Source: Candidatus Roizmanbacteria bacterium RIFCSPHIGHO2_02_FULL_43_11
GTDB taxonomy: Bacteria > Patescibacteriota > Microgenomatia > UBA1406 > HO2-37-13b
Direction: 5' to 3'
DNA length: 11,276 nt
NCBI GenBank assembly: GCA_001789515.1
Contig: MFZT01000019.1
Location: 1 to 11,276 of the forward strand
Part shown: one piece after another, positions 7,126-11,276 of the stretch
Position numbering within the stretch: position 1 is the first letter of the stretch
Layout: every line of letters begins with the position of its first letter
Notes under the pieces: model-generated
Seen by the model: the letters and a program-made list of their open reading frames with translations, nothing else
Database searches by the model: none
What the model was told of the DNA's origin: nothing
Program-made: the position numbers and the translations under genes

Positions 7126-8612
7126 GGGAGTCTGGCTGTGTAGCAGGTGAGACGCTCATCACCTTGGCAGATACTGGGGAGCGAGTGCCGATAGAGGATT
7201 TAGTCGGACGATCTGGTTTTCATGTTTGGAGCATGACGCCGGACTTGAAGATTATAAAAATGCCTGTTTCTAGGGTTTTTAGAAGCGGAAGAAAGAAATT
7301 ATATACCATTCATTTCAGGTCTGGAAGAAGTATTCGAGCAACAGCAAATCATAAATTTAGAACATACCTTGAATGGAAAAGACTTGATCAGCTAAAAAAA
7401 GGTGACAGGCTTGCTATGCCGCGTCACATTCAACAGCCACTTGATGATAATTCTGACTACCCAGATGCGAAGTTGGCGCTGCTTGCACATATGATCGGTG
7501 ACGGCTGTTATGTTAAGAGTCAACCGATTCATTACACAAGCGAAACAGCTCATCATATTTCGGTTGTCAAACAGGCGGCAAGTTTACTTTTCAATACTGA
7601 CGGGCGAGTGGTACCACAAGAGAGCTGGTATCATGTGTATTTGCCATTTCCCTATAGACTTACTCATCATAAGAGACACCCTATGATACAGTGGTTTTCT
7701 GAGCTTGGACTGACATTTGCGCGATCACACGAGAAAAAAGTTCCGGAAAGTTTATTTACCTGTTCAGAAAGGCAAATAGGGTTGTTTTTGAAACACTTGT
7801 GGTCCACAGATGGGTGTATACATATTGGAGAAAAGCTCATTCGTATATATTATGCGACTGGAAGTGAAATACTTGCTCTGCAGGTTCAGGCACTTCTACT
7901 AAGGGTGGGGGTCCAGAGTCATATACGAAAGGTTCGCCAGATTAAGAGAAATAGAGAAATGCGTCCACAATATCATATAGATGTTCAAGGTACATATTTT
8001 CAAATTATGTTTTTACAAAAAGTGGGAGGCTTTGGCAGTAAGAAACAAGTAGCTGAAGATGCGCTGAAGATACTAGGCAGAAAAAAACAGAATCCGAACA
8101 TTGACACAATTGAAGTTGAGGCATGGAAAACTCTTGTTGAGCCAGAAAAAGAAAAAGCTGGTATTGGCTGGAGAGCTGTGTGTAAACGAATACACTTGCC
8201 ATATTGCGGAACAAGCCTATATAAATACTCGATATCTCGCAGACGCATGCTGCAATTGGCAGAAGCGCTTGATAGCGAATTACTTAGAAAATATGCCCAA
8301 TCTGATATTTACTGGGAGGAAATAAAATCTATAGAAGAAAGTACTATTGAAGATGTTTTTGACCTGACGGTGCCAGGCACTCATAATTTTATAGGGAGCG
8401 ATGTGACAGTCCATAACTCAATCGAGCAAGATTCGGATGTCGTTTTATTTCTCTATGGACAGAACGAAAACGAGGAACTTCTCGACACTTCGAAACGTCT
8501 TATGAAAGTCCTCATTGCCAAACATCGCAATGGCCCGACAGGAGAGATTGATATGGTATTTCGTGGCGACCGCATGCGATTCTATGATGTAGAGTCTTCG
8601 CTGGAGGTCTAG
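7011..8612 (+). CDS. dnaB: DnaB C-terminal part with in-frame intein (lacks its own true start)
   Basis: This frame continues dnaB after the frameshift. From 7011 it reads [20 protein letters not shown] and on to LADLRESG (7113-7136), the DnaB motif H3/H4 region. The intein follows (7137-8417), and then 64 more DnaB residues starting [11 protein letters not shown]. The KHRNGPTG segment holds the conserved arginine finger that reaches the neighbouring subunit's ATP. A TTG at 7062 could be mistaken for a start, but it encodes the Leu of ALSQLSR inside the motor domain, so it is not a real one. The two extein flanks join as RESG|SIEQ, exactly the usual DnaB sequence. The end, [10 protein letters not shown], is a plausible native C-terminus. 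Expression needs the frameshift to be absent in the real genome or bypassed. Confidence 0.88.
   Translation, partial: SQNLKNIARELQIPIIALSQLSRAIEHRGEKRPQLADLRESGCVAGETLITLADTGERVPIEDLVGRSGFHVWSMTPDLKIIKMPVSRVFRSGRKKLYTIHFRSGRSIRATANHKFRTYLEWKRLDQLKKGDRLAMPRHIQQPLDDNSDYPDAKLALLAHMIGDGCYVKSQPIHYTSETAHHISVVKQAASLLFNTDGRVVPQESWYHVYLPFPYRLTHHKRHPMIQWFSELGLTFARSHEKKVPESLFTCSERQIGLFLKHLWSTDGCIHIGEKLIRIYYATGSEILALQVQALLLRVGVQSHIRKVRQIKRNREMRPQYHIDVQGTYFQIMFLQKVGGFGSKKQVAEDALKILGRKKQNPNIDTIEVEAWKTLVEPEKEKAGIGWRAVCKRIHLPYCGTSLYKYSISRRRMLQLAEALDSELLRKYAQSDIYWEEIKSIEESTIEDVFDLTVPGTHNFIGSDVTVHNSIEQDSDVVLFLYGQNENEELLDTSKRLMKVLIAKHRNGPTGEIDMVFRGDRMRFYDVESSLEV
7137..8417 (+). mobile_element. DnaB intein with LAGLIDADG homing endonuclease (427 residues)
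   Basis: The intein starts at C1 (CVAGETLIT) and ends at H426-N427, followed by Ser+1 of the host. These are all the residues needed for class 1 splicing. Block B is TANH at residues 69-72. The first LAGLIDADG helix is LLAHMIGDG (115-123), the second [10 protein letters not shown] (217-226), and both catalytic Asp residues (D122, D225) are present. Block F is [13 protein letters not shown] (407-419) and block G ends VTVHN. It therefore looks active for both splicing and DNA cutting. The insertion point, between RESG and SIEQD, is a known DnaB intein site in other bacteria. The endonuclease would cut intein-free dnaB alleles and spread the element by repair. The free intein ORF is in frame with the 3' part of dnaB only. 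Confidence 0.93.
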
Positions 8613-8657
8613 AATGCCTTCCTAAATCTTCGGTGTGCTGCCTGTGTGGTATTGGTG

Positions 8658-8691
8658 AAAAGGGCCGCCTGCCTGCGTCTGCAGGCGGCCC
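8658..8691 (-). terminator. Intrinsic terminator of the leftward gene ending at 8748
   Basis: An 11-bp GC stem (GGGCCGCCTGC at 8662-8672 with GCAGGCGGCCC at 8681-8691) has an 8-nt loop. Read leftward it is followed directly by TTTT (8661-8658), so it works as a terminator for the leftward gene. It also lies 50 nt past the dnaB stop and may serve that gene from the other side, although no T-run follows in that direction. Confidence 0.7.
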
Positions 8692-8747
8692 AGTGCGTTC
8701 GACGTGCCAGTCACCGGCAGCTTTAAGCCGGCGCCTGGCGCTGTTGC

Positions 8748-8960
8748 CTAGGTGCCGCCGCTTGGCGGCGACGCCGAGGGAACAGCCCCCTGCATCTGCA
8801 TTGTGGGGGGCTGCTGGGCGGCAGCTCCCGATTGGGCCCGTTCAGCCGCGGCCATCACCGGGCGAGTAGGGACATCAGTGATCCAGAGGATTGTACCATC
8901 TGGATTGTAGACGAACGGCCCCTTCTCCGGATCACGGCCACTACCTAGTCGCCTTACCAC
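8748..8960 (-). CDS. Small GC-rich protein, unknown function
   Basis: This 70-residue protein starts at GTG 8960, with a perfect AAGGAG ribosome site at 8972-8967 and a 6-nt spacer. An extended -10 promoter (9028-9023) lies upstream and a GC hairpin with T-run downstream, so a full expression unit is visible. The N-terminal half is probably folded (YNPDGTILWITDVPTRP resembles two short strands around an NPDG turn). The C-terminal half is low-complexity, rich in Ala, Gln, Pro and Ser. No membrane segment, cysteine or known motif is seen. Base composition is clearly more GC-rich than in dnaB or the 9050 gene, which hints at a different origin or expression class. No function can be assigned. 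Confidence 0.65.
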   Translation of the reverse strand: MVRRLGSGRDPEKGPFVYNPDGTILWITDVPTRPVMAAAERAQSGAAAQQPPTMQMQGAVPSASPPSGGT

Positions 8961-8982
8961 AACACGCTCCTTGTGTGGGGTT

Positions 8983-9001
8983 CCCCCGGTCTTTCCGGGG
9001 G
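8983..9001 (-). promoter_or_regulatory. Hairpin in the 5' leader of the leftward small gene
   Basis: CCCCCGG (8983-8989) pairs with CCGGGGG (8995-9001) around a 5-nt loop. It lies between the predicted start of leftward transcription (near 9016) and the ribosome site at 8972-8967. It could stabilise the mRNA end or regulate it. No T-run follows, so it does not look like an attenuator. Confidence 0.4.
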
Positions 9002-9022
9002 ACGATTCGAACGTAAGCTTTA

Positions 9023-9028
9023 ATTATA
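9023..9028 (-). promoter_or_regulatory. Leftward extended -10 promoter
   Basis: Read leftward the sequence is TGTTATAAT, a TGn extended -10 with a perfect TATAAT (9028-9023). No good -35 box is seen, as is usual for this promoter type. Transcription would begin near 9016 and read the hairpin, ribosome site and GTG start of the gene at 8960. Confidence 0.6.
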
Positions 9029-9031
9029 ACA

Positions 9032-9040
9032 TGGTATAAT
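9032..9040 (+). promoter_or_regulatory. Rightward extended -10 promoter
   Basis: TGGTATAAT (9032-9040) is a TGn extended -10 with a perfect TATAAT (9035-9040). Transcription should begin at about 9047-9048. The ATG at 9044 would then not be transcribed, so ATG 9050 is the likely start and the mRNA would be essentially leaderless. Confidence 0.65.
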
Positions 9041-9049
9041 AATATGCGT

Positions 9050-9742
9050 ATGGCAATAGCAACAAGAGAAGGTGGATCTGCACAAATTCAGCTCACATTG
9101 GCAGGGAAAGCTATGATTGAAGTAGATGGCAGAATGGTTGTTTTACCTTCGGATATTGCACAAGCCTTAGGGTACATCAATCCTTTTGAACAGGAGCAGG
9201 ATCCAGTCACCAGTACAAAATCCAATGCAGAAGCCAGACTGGCAGAACTTGCTGCCCGCCGGGAAGCCCGCAATCAGGGGTATGGGCTCTGGGTAAGATA
9301 TGTGATAGAGGTGGGTGACCACCTTCAGGAAGTGCCGCTTGGTCCATACCCATCTGAAGTTGGTGGGGGTGGGATTAATGAACAAGTAAGTGCTTCTGTT
9401 ATGTTTGATACTCCAGTGACCTTCCCTGGCGAACAATCCGGCAATGGCGAATCTAGGCATGTGAGCAGACTCGGTGAGATTATGACTAAACTTTTTTCCC
9501 GCGGCGGGATTCTGCTGCGTGATCCTCACGAGGTTGCTGCAATGGTTGAAGAGCATGGGGGTCTTGCAGGAGGCCTCACAGCAGTATGCTTAGACCCCGC
9601 ACTTCATCGGCGTACACGGCAGCTATTTATGGAAAGGCAGGTACCTTTGGAGATTGCAGAAAATCTTGCACGTGCCGCGCAGAATATATATTTGAAGTGG
9701 CTTCGGGATAACTATCTGACACGGGAGACGGATCGTGGGTGA
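9050..9742 (+). CDS. Soluble protein of unknown family
   Basis: I recognise no family for this 230-residue protein. It has no signal peptide or membrane segment, so it should be cytoplasmic. The first 40 residues look like beta strands (AQIQLTLAGKAMIEVDG, MVVLPSDIAQAL). Residues about 60-80 form a charged helix rich in Ala, Glu and Arg. A Gly-rich loop (VGGGGI) sits near 105-110. The C-terminal 90 residues look helical (HEVAAMVEEHGGLAGGL, LARAAQNIYLKWLRDNYL). The opening segment ending in PSDIAQALGY resembles the N-terminus of some Bro/Rha-type phage regulators, but the resemblance is too short to name. ATG 9050 is preferred to ATG 9044 because the -10 box ends at 9040. Its promoter overlaps that of the leftward gene at 8960. 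Confidence 0.75.
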   Translation: MAIATREGGSAQIQLTLAGKAMIEVDGRMVVLPSDIAQALGYINPFEQEQDPVTSTKSNAEARLAELAARREARNQGYGLWVRYVIEVGDHLQEVPLGPYPSEVGGGGINEQVSASVMFDTPVTFPGEQSGNGESRHVSRLGEIMTKLFSRGGILLRDPHEVAAMVEEHGGLAGGLTAVCLDPALHRRTRQLFMERQVPLEIAENLARAAQNIYLKWLRDNYLTRETDRG

Positions 9743-9791
9743 TTTCTTCGTAGGAAAAACCCCTCAATTACGGTGATAGTCCTATTAGAAA

Positions 9792-10727
9792 TTATCTGTA
9801 GGGTGTTACAGGATATCCGTGTGTTTTGAGCCAAAATTCTGCTGTGCCTTTGTACACTTCACCACCATTAACATTATATATATTGGTCACAACAAAGAAG
9901 TCTGCTCCGGTTTGAAGGTGTCTAAACTGAGAAACAATGATCTGAGTCCCTGTAGTAAATAAACCCGTACACTCCCAATCTCCAGAGGCGGAAGGGTAGG
10001 GAACGTTTGGTTCATGAGAATCTCCATAACTATCATAGCATTTCCCTGGAACGGCCTTAGGTGTTTGACTGGAATGAGGGATGTGTGTTACGGCAGGCTC
10101 TTGTGTGGATGGTTTACCATCCGTTGGTCTTTGAGCCAATGTTGGCTCGGTTGCCGCGGGTTTTGTGGGCTGCCCTGGTTGTCCGGGTGAAGGGCGAGGT
10201 GTTTGACGAACAACGGGTGTGGCAGGGCGTTTTGGCCCGGAAACGATATTTCCTTTTGCATTAAGGTCCAGGGTGAAGGTGTTTTGTTTACCGTCTGTAA
10301 AAGCTCCATCAGCTCCAACAACGCGTTCGATGGGAAGATCAAATACCTGGCCATCTGTTGCAAGCATCCGTGCAATGAGCGTTGCAGAAGCATCTTTGAG
10401 GAAAGCTATATCAGACGTCGGAATTTGGGAATTTCTCTCAAGGCTATTGAGTCTTAATGCTCCGAGACATTCAAGACCTTCGTCTGAAAGCTTGCGCAGG
10501 CCTGTTTTTCCTGTGCGTTCACCTGTTTCAGGATTTTGCCCAGTATAGCAAACGTCTGTGCGCGAGACTTCTGCGCGAGAAAATAGTGCTGCTTCATTTA
10601 GTGTGCCTGGGTTGACAGGGCCAATAGCTGGTCCACGACATGCACAGCCTTGCAATGCAAGAACACTCAGAAGTAAAAATTTTGACCTCATGGGGCCTCG
10701 TTTTATGGGGCTTCGTTCGTGCGACAT
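9792..10727 (-). CDS. Probable lipoprotein with Pro/Thr-rich linker, unknown function
   Basis: This protein is 311 residues from ATG 10727, or 299 from ATG 10691. The second start gives a compact lipoprotein signal, MRSKFLLLSVLALQGC, with a lipobox-like LQGC whose Cys would be lipidated. The mature N-terminal domain (to about residue 165) contains DVCYTG and LECLGALRLNSLE, whose cysteines may pair. A disordered Pro/Thr/Gln linker (about 165-230) follows. A C-terminal domain with two cysteines (GKCYDSYGD and DWECTG) and several beta strands ends the chain. This is the plan of an envelope-anchored protein with an outward-facing head. No enzyme motif is visible. A promoter lies at 10782-10754, with a leader of about 20 nt lacking a Shine-Dalgarno site. 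It converges on the 9050 gene across a 49-nt gap with no clear terminator. Confidence 0.8.
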   Translation of the reverse strand: MSHERSPIKRGPMRSKFLLLSVLALQGCACRGPAIGPVNPGTLNEAALFSRAEVSRTDVCYTGQNPETGERTGKTGLRKLSDEGLECLGALRLNSLERNSQIPTSDIAFLKDASATLIARMLATDGQVFDLPIERVVGADGAFTDGKQNTFTLDLNAKGNIVSGPKRPATPVVRQTPRPSPGQPGQPTKPAATEPTLAQRPTDGKPSTQEPAVTHIPHSSQTPKAVPGKCYDSYGDSHEPNVPYPSASGDWECTGLFTTGTQIIVSQFRHLQTGADFFVVTNIYNVNGGEVYKGTAEFWLKTHGYPVTPYR

Positions 10728-10753
10728 AATAACATTAACTCAAAAGTTCCGAT

Positions 10754-10782
10754 AGTATATCAAAAGAGGATTAATATGACAA
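10754..10782 (-). promoter_or_regulatory. Promoter of the lipoprotein gene
   Basis: Read leftward, TTGTCA (10782-10777), a 17-nt spacer and TATACT (10759-10754) form a good sigma-70-type promoter. Transcription would start near 10747, 20 nt before ATG 10727. Confidence 0.65.
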
Positions 10783-10790
10783 GTACTGCT

Positions 10791-10819
10791 GCCCGCCGGG
10801 GTTTTGGCCACCGGCGGGC
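10791..10819 (-). terminator. GC-rich hairpin after the leftward gene ending at 10825
   Basis: GCCCGCCGG (10791-10799) pairs with CCGGCGGGC (10811-10819) around an 11-nt loop. It begins 5 nt past the stop of the leftward membrane-protein gene. No T-run follows in the leftward direction, so termination is likely but not certain. It resembles in position and composition the hairpin after the gene at 8748. Confidence 0.5.
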
Positions 10820-10824
10820 ATGGA

Positions 10825-11190
10825 CTACTGGTCTCGGGTGAGCCATGCCATGAAGATAATGAACGTGGATGTGACTATCCACGCCATCAGGGCATAGAGC
10901 CCGAGCCGATTGGGGATGACGATCCATGCTCCTGAATAGAGCTGATCGAACCCCGGAATGAGGAGGTTGCAGGCTCTGATGCCCCATCCGGGAACATCTC
11001 TGCGCTCGGCGAGATTGCCGATTATCTCGCTGGCAGATGAGCCATCACTCTCCTGCACCCGGTACAGCTGGCTGGTGGGCCAGCCGCACCAGGATTTCCC
11101 ATAGCCTCCGTCCTTGCTCCCGCCAAACATGGGCTGCAGCAGGAGGAAAAGGATGAGGACAATGGGTACGAACCAAAGTACTCGCGGCAT
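10825..11190 (-). CDS. Two-helix membrane protein with possible degenerate LysM segment
   Basis: This 121-residue protein starts at ATG 11190, with GGAGG (11199-11195) four nt upstream; an earlier in-frame start at 11244 lacks such a site and lies upstream of the -10-like TAGAAT. The first helix is at residues 3-22 (LWFVPIVLILFLLLQPMF) and the second at about 96-116 (LGLYALMAWIVTSTFIIFMAW). The roughly 70-residue loop between them is probably outside the membrane and holds C35 and C74. Within it, about residues 43-93 run YRVQESDG...SEIIGNLAERRDVPG...LLIPGFDQLYSGAWIVIP. This follows the order of a LysM domain (strand, helix, helix, then LYPGQ-like turn and strand ending in IP), the fold that binds peptidoglycan. 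The match is loose and inferred by eye. It could help tether the membrane to the wall. Confidence 0.7.
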   Translation of the reverse strand: MPRVLWFVPIVLILFLLLQPMFGGSKDGGYGKSWCGWPTSQLYRVQESDGSSASEIIGNLAERRDVPGWGIRACNLLIPGFDQLYSGAWIVIPNRLGLYALMAWIVTSTFIIFMAWLTRDQ

Positions 11191-11238
11191 CGTTCCTCCG
11201 ATCCGTGATTTCGGCTGTGGCCCTATTCTACACCAGTT

Positions 11239-11267
11239 TTGCAAAAAAACCTATAGAATGATATAAT
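11239..11267 (+). promoter_or_regulatory. Strong rightward promoter at the window edge
   Basis: TTGCAA (11239-11244), a 17-nt spacer and a perfect TATAAT (11262-11267) point out of the window. Transcription would begin at about 11274. By analogy with other promoters here, a start codon is expected at or just past 11276. It diverges from the leftward gene starting at 11190. Confidence 0.7.
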
Positions 11268-11276
11268 CGCTCACAC

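Noticed and set aside
8633..8869. Rightward 78-codon frame after dnaB
   Set aside because: It translates the terminator hairpin and the antisense of the leftward gene at 8748-8960, which has a perfect ribosome site, promoter and terminator.
9743..9791. Terminator or RNA gene between the convergent genes
   Set aside because: The 49-nt gap contains no stable inverted repeat with a T-run and no tRNA-like fold that I can see.
10776..10841. Rightward 21-codon micro-ORF with a GAGG-like ribosome site
   Set aside because: It reads through the GC hairpin at 10791-10819, and the site overlaps the leftward lipoprotein promoter, so the match is probably chance.
1..11276. CRISPR array, tRNA, rRNA or insertion sequence
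   Set aside because: I saw no regularly spaced direct repeats, no tRNA T-arm or rRNA signature, and no transposase or terminal inverted repeats.

Overview
The window looks like part of a bacterial chromosome, most likely from an uncultured Patescibacteria (CPR)-type organism. This is inference. It rests on a small UlaG-like metallo-beta-lactamase-fold protein beside the replicative helicase dnaB, an intein in dnaB, a very large TrbL/VirB6-like membrane protein with a signal peptide, several exported proteins of no recognisable family, and a general lack of Shine-Dalgarno (SD) sites. TGA is a normal stop here (antitoxin, VirB6-like protein, 9050-9742 gene), so the Gracilibacteria/Absconditabacteria recoding of TGA does not apply.

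Layout. 51-679 (+): a Phd/YefM-type antitoxin and VapC (PIN-domain) toxin pair, overlapping by ATGA. 749-976 (+): a 75-residue protein with two membrane helices. 1013-1636 (-): a membrane-anchored protein with ten cysteines, divergent from 1768-5133 (+), a 1121-residue TrbL/VirB6-like protein whose cytoplasmic tail carries an ungapped 118-residue internal duplication. 5134-5298: a possible 40-codon ORF and a perfect 38-bp palindrome. 5299-5955 (+): the metallo-beta-lactamase-fold protein. 6001-8612 (+): dnaB, interrupted by a one-base frameshift near 7003-7010 and by a 427-residue LAGLIDADG intein at 7137-8417. 8748-8960 (-): a GC-rich small gene with a perfect SD and an intrinsic terminator. 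9050-9742 (+): an unrecognised cytoplasmic protein. 9792-10727 (-): a probable lipoprotein with a Pro/Thr-rich linker. 10825-11190 (-): a two-helix membrane protein with a possible degenerate LysM segment. The right edge ends in a strong rightward promoter.

How it fits together. No single pathway links all the genes. The clearest systems are the toxin-antitoxin pair and the intein-bearing replication helicase. The VirB6-like protein could be the inner-membrane channel of a type IV secretion-like machine, but no VirB4 or coupling ATPase lies in the window. Several neighbours are also membrane-bound or exported, which points to an envelope-directed region.

Two styles of translation start are visible. 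Several rightward genes have an ATG only about 7-10 nt after the -10 box and no SD, consistent with leaderless mRNAs. Two GC-rich leftward genes (8960 and 11190) have strong SD sites and GC-rich hairpins after their stops. At 9023-9040 two extended -10 promoters lie back to back and share one CATG, so the leaderless and SD-type transcripts there should exclude each other.
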